A DNA stretch of 28,660 nucleotides from a bacterium UBA6115 (GCA_002428405.1 DIWD01000055.1:3682-32341), one strand, 5' to 3'; positions 7,682 to 16,033 are shown, counted from the stretch's first letter. Notes: generated by a model not told the origin, from the letters alone. Program-made: numbers and translations.

Positions 7682-8665
7682 TTATCCGCCCTTTTCAGGG
7701 GAAAGACGCGTTTCCTCATCAAGGTCCACCCGCGGTGCGGACGTCGGCCTGGGCGTGGGGTATGCGTACCACAGCGCCTGCTCATAACTCATCCCGTCTT
7801 GCAGATACGGCGCAGTGGCAGCTCGCAGAACAGCGTCATGATCTCCATTGACGGCTTCAATAAGAGCTTTTATTTCCTCCGGTTCCCTTCCCTCCATCAT
7901 GTCCCGAATCAATCCAATCAGCAGCACATGGCTGGCGCCGGTGAGCACGTACTCCGGCAGCCTCAGCGCCAAGTCCGTGTACGTCTCAAGCGGGATGTTC
8001 AGTTCATATATTGCGGCAGCGTGTGCGATGCCAACATAGCGTATATGCCAGGGCTCTTCACTGTACCCGGTGATGTCCCGCCATTCTTCTTTATACCTGA
8101 GAATAAAGCCGAATCGGTGGGCATTTTGCGATACCCATTTCCCCTCCTTCGTACTGCCAAAGCCGGTATTGAGGTTTAATTGGGAAGGCGCCTGCACATC
8201 CATGGCCAGGCCAAGCTGGTGCTCGCTGGTTCCCGCGGGTGCTACGCGCCGCTCAGCCGCTTCCCGGCTCCCGACCTCTTCCACCTTGCTGTTGAAAAGG
8301 ATCTGCTGGATGCCATAGCTGCGGTAGCCTGATGCGGCATAAAGGGTGTATCCCTTCTCGTAATAAGCTGCCTGGAACATCCTTTCAAGCGCCCTGGCCG
8401 CCGTTTTACGCAACATTATCCGTTCCTGAAGGCTGTCTTTTCTGGTCTTGACAGCTGGTTTTACAAGGTCTTCGGGTTCATAGGCCTTGCTGATACGGTG
8501 TTGTCGGGATATGAGGAAGAGGTCGCCGCCAAGGGAAAGAATCGAGCTCTCTGCCTGCAGCCCGGGGGTCGGCGAAGGCGATACCGCGTCCGCCGTTCCC
8601 TGGAATCCCGTTAACAGCAGCAGTATAATAAGCAGTAAAACCGGCAGCTTCTTCATTCTCATCAT
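7682..8665 (-). CDS. VanY-like D-alanyl-D-alanine carboxypeptidase (M15B), copy 1 with C-terminal extension
   Basis: A 327-residue exported zinc peptidase predicted to trim the terminal D-Ala of wall peptides. Residues 5-27 form a signal peptide (MKK, long Leu/Ile run, TADA) followed by a short SPSPTPG linker. The M15B core covers about residues 80-225, with zinc ligands H149 and D156 in SEHQLGLAMD, and E204 and H207 in EPWHIRYVG. Residues 240-327 form an extra C-terminal region (MMEGREPEEIKALIEAV, TPRPTSAP) not present in the other two copies. The gene starts at ATG 8665 directly after the stop of the second peptidase gene. MMRM offers three possible starts close together. Confidence 0.9.
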   Translation of the reverse strand: MMRMKKLPVLLLIILLLLTGFQGTADAVSPSPTPGLQAESSILSLGGDLFLISRQHRISKAYEPEDLVKPAVKTRKDSLQERIMLRKTAARALERMFQAAYYEKGYTLYAASGYRSYGIQQILFNSKVEEVGSREAAERRVAPAGTSEHQLGLAMDVQAPSQLNLNTGFGSTKEGKWVSQNAHRFGFILRYKEEWRDITGYSEEPWHIRYVGIAHAAAIYELNIPLETYTDLALRLPEYVLTGASHVLLIGLIRDMMEGREPEEIKALIEAVNGDHDAVLRAATAPYLQDGMSYEQALWYAYPTPRPTSAPRVDLDEETRLSPEKGG

Positions 8666-9493
8666 TTATGGTGTGGTATAGAAGAGCGAGATCTCGCCGT
8701 CCCCCTCCCCATCTCCTTCATCCAGAAAAACAGCAGGCGGCGGCGCGTTCAGTTTTCGGCACAGCTCCAAAAAGTCGCCGCCGGCTTTTGAATACTCGGT
8801 GATGGCGTTTTGGCATTCCTCCGTGAACTCCTCCAGGGAAATCCGATGATCCATGATGTATTTCGCCGCTTCCAGCCCAACATAGCGCAGGTGCCATGGT
8901 TCATAGATAATTCCAGTGATATCCTGCTTTTCAGGCAGGTAGCGGATAATGAAACCAAAAGCCGCGCAGTTCGCCTCCATCCATTTTGCCTCCGCTGTTT
9001 CGCCGAAGGCAGGCGTCATTCCCTCACGCTTTGACCATTCCCGATTGAGCACGTCTGCCGCAAGGCCCGTTTGATGATCAGAGGATCCAGGAGGCGCGAC
9101 AACGCTATCGTCCTTACCGTATTTCTCAAGGCGGTTCTGGTACATCGTGTTCTGGGTTCCCCAACTTCGATAACTGCTCTTCAGGTACAGCTCTATGCCG
9201 TCCTTCTCGGCGGCCGTGAACAGGGCGTCCAGCGCTTCCGCTGCTTCCCGGCGCAGCTCATGCGGGCCGCTGACCCCGCGCAGTTTGACCGGGACAATAT
9301 TCCGGGGAATGAACTCCTCGTCCAGCAGGTTGTCCCTGTTTGCAAGGATAAGGAAACCGCTCCTGTTTTCAAGGATGTTGGCAGCCAGCGGATAGGTCCA
9401 TTCAATTGATTGCGCAAACGCTGCCGGGGTAAAAAGGATCATGGCCGCTATCAGCAGTATGCTCGCCTTTTTCTTCAGAACGGTCTCAATCAT
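8666..9493 (-). CDS. VanY-like D-alanyl-D-alanine carboxypeptidase (M15B), copy 2, divergent
   Basis: A 275-residue exported M15B peptidase, the most divergent of the three copies. The signal peptide spans about residues 1-27 (KKK, hydrophobic core, AFAQ cleavage site). Zinc ligands are H140 and D147 in SDHQTGLAAD, where SE has become SD, and E198 with H201 in EPWHLRYVG. A 10-residue insertion follows the first motif, and the tail is acidic and Gly-rich (DEGDGEGDGE). The start is ATG 9493, with GGAG about 12 bases upstream and an 8-base overlap with the stop of copy 3; an upstream TTG would give a 15-residue longer N-terminus but a worse signal peptide. The catalytic residues are intact, so it is probably active. 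Confidence 0.88.
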   Translation of the reverse strand: MIETVLKKKASILLIAAMILFTPAAFAQSIEWTYPLAANILENRSGFLILANRDNLLDEEFIPRNIVPVKLRGVSGPHELRREAAEALDALFTAAEKDGIELYLKSSYRSWGTQNTMYQNRLEKYGKDDSVVAPPGSSDHQTGLAADVLNREWSKREGMTPAFGETAEAKWMEANCAAFGFIIRYLPEKQDITGIIYEPWHLRYVGLEAAKYIMDHRISLEEFTEECQNAITEYSKAGGDFLELCRKLNAPPPAVFLDEGDGEGDGEISLFYTTP

Positions 9494-10160
9494 CGGTAAA
9501 ATACTCTCCGAACGCTTGTATTGCCAGTTTCTCAACATAGGTTTCCAGCGGAATGTTCAAACTGTAAATTGCCTGGGCGTGTTCCTTCCCGACATACCGT
9601 ATATGCCATGGCTCGTCCGCATATCCGGTGATCGCTGTCCATTCTGCCTTGTAACGGATGATGAACCCGAAACGATGCGCGTTCTCCTTCAGCCACAGTC
9701 CCTCTTTGGACTTGCCGAAAGCGCCGTTGAGGTTTGCGCTGTCCTGGCGGGCGATATCAAGCGCCAATCCAAGCTGGTGCTCGCTCGCGCCAGGCGGGGC
9801 AACCAGCAGCATCGCCTTCTCCAGGCTCCCGCTTGTCCGCTGTTTCCTCCGGAATATGGCATCCTGCCTATCATAGCTGCGATATCCGGACACCGCGACC
9901 AGGGTCATTTTCATTTCCTTGGCCGCCTTGAACAGTTCCTCAAGCATTCCTGCCGCTTCACGCCGAAGCTGTATCCCTGAGGTCAGCTTTCTGACATTCA
10001 GCTCTACCAGGTCATCCGGCTCATATGCCTGGGTGAGCCGGTAGGTACGGTTAACCAGGTACAGCGTTCCGCCTAAACTGGTGTGGTCGGCATAGGAGCC
10101 GATTCCGGTTTGAACCAGGCTCAGACACAGCAAAAAAAGCGATGCAATCCTAATAATCAA
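9486..10160 (-). CDS. VanY-like D-alanyl-D-alanine carboxypeptidase (M15B), copy 3, minimal
   Basis: The shortest of the three tandem copies, 224 residues, close to a bare M15B domain behind a signal peptide (residues 1-20, few charged residues). Zinc ligands are H128 and D135 in SEHQLGLALD, with E183 and H186 in EPWHIRYVG. It resembles copy 1 more than copy 2 (shared QAYEPDDLV/KAYEPEDLV, SGYRSY, AHRFGFI, LNIPLETY). Translation begins at TTG 10160, which overlaps the hflX stop as TTGA; AGAGGG lies 7 bases upstream. It is the first of the three to be transcribed. Confidence 0.9.
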   Translation of the reverse strand: MIIRIASLFLLCLSLVQTGIGSYADHTSLGGTLYLVNRTYRLTQAYEPDDLVELNVRKLTSGIQLRREAAGMLEELFKAAKEMKMTLVAVSGYRSYDRQDAIFRRKQRTSGSLEKAMLLVAPPGASEHQLGLALDIARQDSANLNGAFGKSKEGLWLKENAHRFGFIIRYKAEWTAITGYADEPWHIRYVGKEHAQAIYSLNIPLETYVEKLAIQAFGEYFTDD

Positions 10161-11938
10161 TCGCCTGCCCTCTGGAAAAGCTCCCCGTAGAGGGACTTGA
10201 GCCGCTGGAAAGCCGGATTGTTCAGCTGAATTTTGATCAGCGTCCCTTCTTCGCTGTGCGTTTCTTCAAGGATGCGCCCATGCTTGCGGATTTCCCCCAG
10301 AAGGGAATAGCGTTCAAACGGCACAAGCAGAGCGTGGGCGCGTTCCTGCTTTCGCAGGAAAAATGCTATGGCGTCCAGCAACTGCGGGATTCCTTCCCCT
10401 GTTTTCGCCGATACTTTCATCGCACCTGGCGGAAGGGAAATATTCCGGGGAGACACGATGTCCCACTTGTTATAGACCTCAATCCGCGGCTGCTCTGTTG
10501 CACCCAGGCTCAAAAGCACTTCTTCCACCACTTCCCTCTGCGTGTTTGCCTGGGGGTTTGATGCGTCCGACACGATGACCAGGATGTCCGCCCCAAGCGC
10601 TTCATCCAGGGTGGAACGGAACGCTTCCACCAAATCGGTGGGCAACTTGCTGATGAATCCGACGGAATCACTCAGCAGGAACTCGTCCCCTTCTTCCAGG
10701 ATGACCCGGCGGGAGACGGTGTCCAAGGTCGCGAACAGCTGGTCTTTCACCAGCACGTCAGAACCGGAAAGCAGGTTCAGCAGGGTCGACTTGCCTGTAT
10801 TGGTGTAACCAACCAGCGCTACGGAGAGGATGTCACTGCCCTGGCGGTTCTTGCGCCGAACATCGCGCTGGCGTTCCAGCTCCTTCAGGTCTTCTTTCAA
10901 TTTCTGAATACGTCCCCTGATGTATCTTCGGTCCATTTCCAATTTGCTTTCACCTGGCCCGCGGGTGCCAATGCCGCCTGCAAGGCGTGATAGCTGGGCC
11001 CGCGCGCCGATGAGCCTGCTGGCTTTGTAGTTCAGTTGTGCCAATCCCACCTGAAGCTTGCCCTCGCTGCTGGTGGCTCTCTGAGCGAAAATATCAAGGA
11101 TCAGGGTCGTTCTGTCAATGACTGGGATGCCAACAATCTCCTCAAGGCGCCTGGCCTGCACAGCGCTGAGTTCGTCATCGACAATCAGGATATTGGCCCC
11201 GTTCGCCTGCGCCTGGAGTGAGATTTCAGCGGCCTTTCCGCTGCCGATATATGTTGCGGGATCCGGCCTTGATTTTGCTTGAAGCGCGCTGCCAACCACC
11301 AGCGCACCCGCGCTTTCAGCCAGGGCAGCAAGTTCCAAAAGGGAACGCTCCGTGTCCACACTGACAAGGAAAGCCCATTCATTCTCTTCGTCTGTCGTTT
11401 CTCCGCCCGGTGTGAACAGCAGGTCGTTATTCCTGATGGCCTCCATCAGCGTTGGGTCCTCAAGCCCCTGGACAAAAACACGCTGTATGGGGCCCGCTTT
11501 AAGTGCGCCTGTCTCATCTGTCGAAAGAAAGGAAAGGCTCGCGCCGGTTAATTGGCCGGTTTCATCCACACCAAGCGCGCACATCGCGTCCAAACGCAGG
11601 CTCTCAAGTGCTGCCAGGTCGACATCCGACAAGGTCTCATCCCCGTTGGGATGGGTGTGCACGCAGCGTACGCGGCTGAGCCGTCTCAGGCTGCGGCGCT
11701 GCCCGAAGTCTTCCAGCGGGACGCTGTCGCTGATTCCGATGGAAACGCTGAGGATTTCACCGCTTCGGGAGATGTATACAGCTATTTCCCTGTTGATCAG
11801 ACTGGTCAGTTCAGCCATCTGTCCGGCCAGTTCAGCCGGAATAAACTCAAATGGGCCAACCGGGATGTCGTATAACTCCTTCAGGCGTTTTTTAATACTG
11901 TCCCTCAGTCCGGATAGGTTCCCTGACAGTTCAGGCAT
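10157..11938 (-). CDS. hflX: GTPase HflX with N-terminal JAMM-like extension
   Basis: HflX is a ribosome-binding GTPase that splits stalled ribosomes, especially after stress. At 593 residues this form is much longer than standard HflX (about 420). The canonical part starts near residue 185: the ND1 domain (TYIGSGKAAEI, IVDDELS), the GIGTRGPGESKLE linker, then the G domain with G1 GYTNTGKS (377-384), G3 DSVGF (424-428) and G4 NKWD (490-493). The N-terminal 180 residues carry H94-x-H96-P-x6-S104-x2-D107, the JAMM zinc-protease pattern, with an upstream glutamate (E51 or E61) as possible catalytic residue. The ATG at 11938 follows the iscU stop directly, with AAGGAG upstream. Confidence 0.94.
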   Translation of the reverse strand: MPELSGNLSGLRDSIKKRLKELYDIPVGPFEFIPAELAGQMAELTSLINREIAVYISRSGEILSVSIGISDSVPLEDFGQRRSLRRLSRVRCVHTHPNGDETLSDVDLAALESLRLDAMCALGVDETGQLTGASLSFLSTDETGALKAGPIQRVFVQGLEDPTLMEAIRNNDLLFTPGGETTDEENEWAFLVSVDTERSLLELAALAESAGALVVGSALQAKSRPDPATYIGSGKAAEISLQAQANGANILIVDDELSAVQARRLEEIVGIPVIDRTTLILDIFAQRATSSEGKLQVGLAQLNYKASRLIGARAQLSRLAGGIGTRGPGESKLEMDRRYIRGRIQKLKEDLKELERQRDVRRKNRQGSDILSVALVGYTNTGKSTLLNLLSGSDVLVKDQLFATLDTVSRRVILEEGDEFLLSDSVGFISKLPTDLVEAFRSTLDEALGADILVIVSDASNPQANTQREVVEEVLLSLGATEQPRIEVYNKWDIVSPRNISLPPGAMKVSAKTGEGIPQLLDAIAFFLRKQERAHALLVPFERYSLLGEIRKHGRILEETHSEEGTLIKIQLNNPAFQRLKSLYGELFQRAGD

Positions 11939-12316
11939 TTATTCTCCTTGTCTTGACTTTTGTCGGTAGTCCTCAATCGCCGCACGGATGGCCTCCTCCG
12001 CCAGCACTGAGCAATGCATTTTTTGCGGTGGCAGGCCGTCAAGCGCCTCCGCAACCGCCTTGTTTGACAGTTTCAGCGCTTCTTCCACAGTTTTGCCCTT
12101 GACCATTTCCGTGGCCATGGAACTTGTGGCAATCGCGGCGCCGCAGCCGAAGGTTTTGAAACGCACGTCCCTGATGACGCCGTCCTCAACGCGCAGATAC
12201 ATCCTCATGATGTCCCCGCACTTCGCGTTCCCGACAGTGCCGATGCCGTTGGCATCCTCCAACACCCCAACATTGCGGGGATGATTGAAGTGTTCCATGA
12301 CTTTTTCGCTGTACAT
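11939..12316 (-). CDS. iscU: Iron-sulfur cluster scaffold protein (IscU/NifU-N type)
   Basis: A 125-residue scaffold on which iron-sulfur clusters are assembled with sulfur supplied by the cysteine desulfurase. The three cluster cysteines are C33 (NAKCGD, with D35 next to it), C58 (FGCGAA) and C102 (KMHCSVL). The opening [16 protein letters not shown] is a textbook start. The usual LPPVK-type chaperone motif is replaced by LPPQK near residue 95. It lies 10 bases after iscS and directly abuts hflX. No hscA/hscB/fdx genes are present, as expected for the reduced clostridial set. Confidence 0.95.
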   Translation of the reverse strand: MYSEKVMEHFNHPRNVGVLEDANGIGTVGNAKCGDIMRMYLRVEDGVIRDVRFKTFGCGAAIATSSMATEMVKGKTVEEALKLSNKAVAEALDGLPPQKMHCSVLAEEAIRAAIEDYRQKSRQGE

Positions 12317-12326
12317 AATGCCCTCC

Positions 12327-13484
12327 TTATCCGAACAGCGGGGACATGTCTCTGAGTGTCTGGACTATGCCTGGCAGCACCCGCAGGACCTCATCCACTT
12401 CCTCATGGGTGGTTTCCTCCGACAGTGTCAGGCGAAGGCTTCCGTGCGCGATTTCATGCGGCAGGCCGATCGCCAGAAGCACATGGGACGGATCCAGGGA
12501 TCCGGAGGTGCAGGCCGATCCGGAGGAACCCGCGATGCCCATCATATCAAGCCTCAGCAGCAGGGCTTCCCCCTCAATATAACGGACGGAAACATTGACA
12601 TTGTTGGGCAGGCGGTTGACCGGATCGCCATTCAGGCGGACCTCGGGTATCTTTTGGAGTATGCCCTCTATCAGCGCATCTCGCATAGCGGCGATGCGCG
12701 GCGCAGTTTCCATCCGGGTTTCGCCCGCCCGTTTGATGGCCGCGCCCAGGCCGACAATGCCGGGTACATTCTCTGTCCCAGCCCTCCGGTTGCCTTCCTG
12801 CGCTCCGCCGTGAACCAGAGGGTCAAGGCGCGTCCCTTTGCGGATATAGAGCGCGCCAACGCCTTTGGGCCCGTGGAATTTATGCGCTGACAGGGATAGC
12901 ATGTCCACACCCCAGGCCTTCACATCAACCGGAATCGCGCCAATCGCCTGCACAGCATCGGTATGGAAGAGGATTTTTTTCTCCCTGGCAATCTGTCCAA
13001 TCTCTCCAATCGGCTGTATCGTGCCGATTTCATTGTTGGCGGCCATCACGGAGATGAGAATGGTATCCCCCCGGATCGCCTGGCGGACCGTCTCAGGATC
13101 CACTCTGCCAAATTGATCAACCGGGACCCGGCTGAATTCAAATCCCTGTTTTTCAAGCCATTCCAGGGCATGCAGCACGGCATGATGCTCGATCGCGCTG
13201 GCAATAATGTGCCGGCCTTTTCCCCGGTTGGCAAAAGCCGCACCTTTCAGTGCCCAGTTGTCGCTCTCCGTTCCTCCGCTGGTGAAATACAATTCCTGTG
13301 GGCTGCAGTTGAGGGCAAAAGCCACCTTTCGCCGCGCATCGCTGACCGCTTTGCGGGAGTCCCGCCCTGTGGCATAAATGCTGGAAGCATTGCCGTACTG
13401 TTCTGTGAAGTACGGCAGCATCTCCTCAAACACGCTCCTGTTCAGCGGTGTCGTAGCCGCGTTGTCCATGTATATCCTGTTCAA
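12327..13484 (-). CDS. iscS: Cysteine desulfurase (NifS/IscS type)
   Basis: A 385-residue PLP enzyme that removes sulfur from cysteine and passes it as persulfide to IscU. The PLP lysine is K202 in [11 protein letters not shown]101 in EHHAV stacks on the cofactor, and the active-site cysteine C325 lies in GSACTSG, where the loop is longer than in SufS-type enzymes. The start is taken as TTG 13484, giving [13 protein letters not shown]; it overlaps the regulator stop as TTGA and has GAGGGG 8 bases upstream. An ATG five codons later is possible. It belongs to the regulator-desulfurase-scaffold set. Confidence 0.95.
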   Translation of the reverse strand: MNRIYMDNAATTPLNRSVFEEMLPYFTEQYGNASSIYATGRDSRKAVSDARRKVAFALNCSPQELYFTSGGTESDNWALKGAAFANRGKGRHIIASAIEHHAVLHALEWLEKQGFEFSRVPVDQFGRVDPETVRQAIRGDTILISVMAANNEIGTIQPIGEIGQIAREKKILFHTDAVQAIGAIPVDVKAWGVDMLSLSAHKFHGPKGVGALYIRKGTRLDPLVHGGAQEGNRRAGTENVPGIVGLGAAIKRAGETRMETAPRIAAMRDALIEGILQKIPEVRLNGDPVNRLPNNVNVSVRYIEGEALLLRLDMMGIAGSSGSACTSGSLDPSHVLLAIGLPHEIAHGSLRLTLSEETTHEEVDEVLRVLPGIVQTLRDMSPLFG

Positions 13485-13915
13485 TTCTGCGGCCCCTCAT
13501 CATATATGTTCTTGTTTACATCAGGTAAAAGATCCTGCAGGGTCATCCCTTCCATCAGATCATTGATGCCTTTTGTCAAGTTGACCCAAGCGCCGCGCAG
13601 GCCGCATTCCGGGCTGTTGGAGCAGGTTTTCGCATCCTGCACACACTCGCAGAGCACAAGCGGCCCTTCCACTGCGCCGATGATTTCACCCAGGGCGATT
13701 TCCCGGGCCGGTTTTGCCAGATAATATCCGCCTCCAGCTCCGCGGGATGCCGCAACAAGGCCTGAACGTCTCAGACTGCCCAGCAGCTGCTCAAGGTAAT
13801 CCTTTGGAAGGCCGCAGTCTGATATCCGGCTCAAGCTCTGCGGGCCTTTGTTTTCCTCCTGCGCCAGAAACAGCATTGCGCGTACCGCATACCGGCTTTT
13901 CGCTGTGAGTTTCAA
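13481..13915 (-). CDS. iscR: Rrf2/IscR-family iron-sulfur transcription regulator
   Basis: A 144-residue winged-helix regulator. The N-terminal helix-turn-helix part (KLTAKSRYAVRAMLFLA, LPKDYLEQLLGSLRRSGLV, RGAGGGYYLAKP) is typical of Rrf2. The cluster-binding cysteines C91, C98 and C104 (C-x6-C-x5-C) match IscR-like sensors, with an extra C89 making a C-x-C pair, and C34 in the recognition region. It starts at TTG 13915, with GGAG 7 bases upstream. Being first in the operon, right behind a strong promoter and a small palindrome, it is likely autoregulated and may control all twelve genes downstream. CymR-like function is less likely because CymR lacks these cysteines. Confidence 0.92.
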   Translation of the reverse strand: MKLTAKSRYAVRAMLFLAQEENKGPQSLSRISDCGLPKDYLEQLLGSLRRSGLVAASRGAGGGYYLAKPAREIALGEIIGAVEGPLVLCECVQDAKTCSNSPECGLRGAWVNLTKGINDLMEGMTLQDLLPDVNKNIYDEGPQN

Positions 13916-13934
13916 TCCTTGTCTCCATTCCCGA

Positions 13935-13948
13935 CCCGTTCACACGGG
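13935..13948. repeat. Small palindrome just downstream of the iscR promoter
   Basis: CCCGT (13935-13939) and ACGGG (13944-13948) form a perfect inverted repeat around four bases. It lies about 4-17 bases after the predicted transcription start of iscR, where a bound repressor would block initiation. It may be an operator for the Rrf2 regulator or a 5' leader hairpin. It does not match the IscR or CymR sites I know. Confidence 0.4.
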
Positions 13949-13957
13949 ATTGCATGA

Positions 13958-13986
13958 ATGATAACACCGGATTGCCATGATGTCAA
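13958..13986 (-). promoter_or_regulatory. Predicted sigma-A promoter of the iscR operon
   Basis: On the - strand the consensus -35 TTGACA (13986-13981) is followed after exactly 17 bases by -10 TATCAT (13963-13958). It starts directly after the recG stop and lies about 40 bases before the iscR TTG start. It is the best promoter in the window. Confidence 0.85.
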
Positions 13987-13992
13987 ACCATT

Positions 13993-15996
13993 TCAGTGCA
14001 TCCCGGCGGATGCCAGTCTCCCTGCGTATTTCCTCTGTGCCAGTTGCTTGAGCGTTTCATACAGCCCGTCGTCTGACATGTCATTGATGATGACCTGCTC
14101 AAAGCATTCAGCGGTCTCCTTGATCATCTTTACGTTGCTGATGCCGTAGGCATCAAGCATCCTTCCGTGCTGCCTGGTTCCAAGGAACTCTCCGGGACCC
14201 CGCAGTTCAAGATCCTTCTGCGCGATCAGGAAGCCGTCATTTGTCTGGGTAAGGATCGACAGCCGCTCATTGGGTTCCCCCAGCAGGAAACACCAGCTCT
14301 CCTTATGACCCCTTCCGATTCTGCCGCGGAGCTGGTGCAGCTGCGCCAGGCCGAACATTTCCGCGTCCTCCACTACCATCGTGGTGGCTTCCGGAACGTC
14401 CATTCCAACCTCAATCACGGTTGTTGAAACCAGCACCTTAACGCGTCCGGCGTAAAAATCAGAGAGCGCTGCCTCCTTCTCCTCCGCCTGCTGATCACCG
14501 TAGGTCAGCGCGACCGGCACGTCCTTGAGCGGTCCGTCTTTCAGTTGACGGTATATGCTGAGGGCTGATTTTGCTTCAGACTCTTCGCTGTCCTCAACCA
14601 GAGGACACACCAGGTAGCTCTGCTCCCCCGCTTTTGCCTTATCACGAATATAGGTGTACAGGCTCTGCCGCTTGCTGTCCGGAACGATCCTTGTCCTGAC
14701 AGGCTGCCTTCCCGGCGGCAGTTCATCCATCACGCTCACCTTCAAATCGCCATAGAGCACCAAGGCAAGTGAGCGCGGAATCGGCGTGGCGGAAAGGGCC
14801 AGGATATGAGGCGTCCATTCCTCCCCTGCCCTGTCGGCCAGCGTCTGGCGCTGGCGTACGCCGAAGCGATGCTGCTCATCGGTGATGACAAGACCCAGGT
14901 TATGGTATTGCACTCCTTGGCTGATGAGGGCGTGGGTGCCTATGACAAGCCCCCAGTCGCCATCCTTGATCCTGTCAAGCGCCTCCCGCTTCTCCTTTGC
15001 CCGCATGGAGCCCGTCAGCAGTCCGCAGCTGACTCCGAAAGGCAAAAGCATCTTCATGGCGGTTTCATAATGTTGTCTTGCCAGCAGTTCTGTCGGCGCC
15101 ATCAGCGCGCACTGGTATCCGCACGCGTTGGCGAAAATCGCCGCGCCAAAGGCGACCGCAGTCTTCCCGCTGCCTACGTCCCCCTGAACCAGTCTGCGCA
15201 TCGCATCATCCATTGACATGTCCGCCACAATCTGATCCAGGGCTCTCCGCTGAGCTCCAGTGGGTTTAAAAGGCATCTTCTCCCAGAATTGATCTGCGCT
15301 CAAGCCATGCCCGTGCATCCTCGGCCCTTTTTGTCCCAATGGCCCCGCGAGCCTCAGGGCGATTTGGTAAAGCAGCAGATTTTCAAAGGCGAGTCTGCGC
15401 ATCGCCATCTCGATTTCCTGTTCATTTTCGGGGAAATGAGCCATCCGCCATGCATCTGTCTTGGCGCAAAGGCGATGCCGGGCTAAAAATGATTCCGGCA
15501 GGGTTTCAAGGTTGCTGATGCCTTCCTGCGCAAGCGCTTGCCCGACAAGGTTTGAAAACACCTTGCCCGGCAATCCCGTAAGGGGCTTATATTGCGGTTT
15601 GATGCCCCGCTCATGGATGACCTTCGGATTGACGAGGCTCAACCTTCCCTGATAATCCTGGACACGCCCCAGAAGAATCATCTGCTGTCCTTTGCTCAGC
15701 TGCCGGGCCATCCAGGGCTGGTTGAACCAGAACACCCTGAGCTGAACGCCGTTCTCCTCCAGGGCAGCGCGCACAATGCTGCGTCCGCCGTAATACTGAA
15801 GGCTGGGCTTGTCCGAAAGATGTCCTGAAAGGCAATTCTCGCCTGGGCTTGCCTGGCTGACAGGAAGAGGGTTTTTTGCGTTGAGATACCCTTTAGGCAA
15901 ATAGTTCAAAAGGTCTTCCACACTGCTGACGCCAGCCTCGTGAAGTGACTGAAGCCGTTTTGGCCCAAGGCCTCGCAGGTCCTCCAGCTTCAGCAT
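13993..15996 (-). CDS. recG: ATP-dependent DNA helicase RecG
   Basis: A 667-residue branch-migrating helicase that regresses stalled forks and processes Holliday junctions. The N-terminal wedge/OB domain covers about residues 50-160 (SGHLSDKPSLQYYGG, QMILLGRVQDYQGRLSLVNPK). The helicase core carries Walker A GDVGSGKT, LLTGSMRAKEK, the DEQH box in ITDEQHRFGVRQR, SATPIPRSLAL, and the C-terminal QLRGRIGRG motif VI. The ATG at 15996 has AAGGAGGGG just upstream, and that site touches the T-run of a terminator. No terminator follows before the iscR promoter, so read-through into iscR is possible. Confidence 0.96.
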   Translation of the reverse strand: MLKLEDLRGLGPKRLQSLHEAGVSSVEDLLNYLPKGYLNAKNPLPVSQASPGENCLSGHLSDKPSLQYYGGRSIVRAALEENGVQLRVFWFNQPWMARQLSKGQQMILLGRVQDYQGRLSLVNPKVIHERGIKPQYKPLTGLPGKVFSNLVGQALAQEGISNLETLPESFLARHRLCAKTDAWRMAHFPENEQEIEMAMRRLAFENLLLYQIALRLAGPLGQKGPRMHGHGLSADQFWEKMPFKPTGAQRRALDQIVADMSMDDAMRRLVQGDVGSGKTAVAFGAAIFANACGYQCALMAPTELLARQHYETAMKMLLPFGVSCGLLTGSMRAKEKREALDRIKDGDWGLVIGTHALISQGVQYHNLGLVITDEQHRFGVRQRQTLADRAGEEWTPHILALSATPIPRSLALVLYGDLKVSVMDELPPGRQPVRTRIVPDSKRQSLYTYIRDKAKAGEQSYLVCPLVEDSEESEAKSALSIYRQLKDGPLKDVPVALTYGDQQAEEKEAALSDFYAGRVKVLVSTTVIEVGMDVPEATTMVVEDAEMFGLAQLHQLRGRIGRGHKESWCFLLGEPNERLSILTQTNDGFLIAQKDLELRGPGEFLGTRQHGRMLDAYGISNVKMIKETAECFEQVIINDMSDDGLYETLKQLAQRKYAGRLASAGMH

Positions 15997-16007
15997 AGCC
16001 CCTCCTT

Positions 16008-16033
16008 AAAAAAGCTGCCCATAGGGCAGCTTT
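16008..16033 (-). terminator. Intrinsic terminator between fakA and recG
   Basis: On the - strand a 10-base stem (AAAGCTGCCC with GGGCAGCTTT, at 16024-16033 and 16011-16020) and 3-base loop is followed by six Ts. The Ts run directly into AAGGAGGGG, the recG ribosome binding site. No promoter is visible between this hairpin and recG, so recG seems to be expressed from transcripts that pass it. Confidence 0.85.

Noticed and set aside
7681..7785. 35-codon N-terminal extension of the exonuclease frame
   Set aside because: It lies inside the upstream peptidase gene and gives a basic, Pro-rich sequence unlike the family; the ATG at 7680 fits better.
7682..10160. Vancomycin resistance cluster
   Set aside because: The VanY-like genes lack any ligase, dehydrogenase, VanX or two-component partners nearby, so they are better read as housekeeping wall peptidases.
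12963..13724. 253-residue open frame on the + strand opposite iscS and iscR
   Set aside because: Antisense to two strongly supported genes, with no start signal and no motif.
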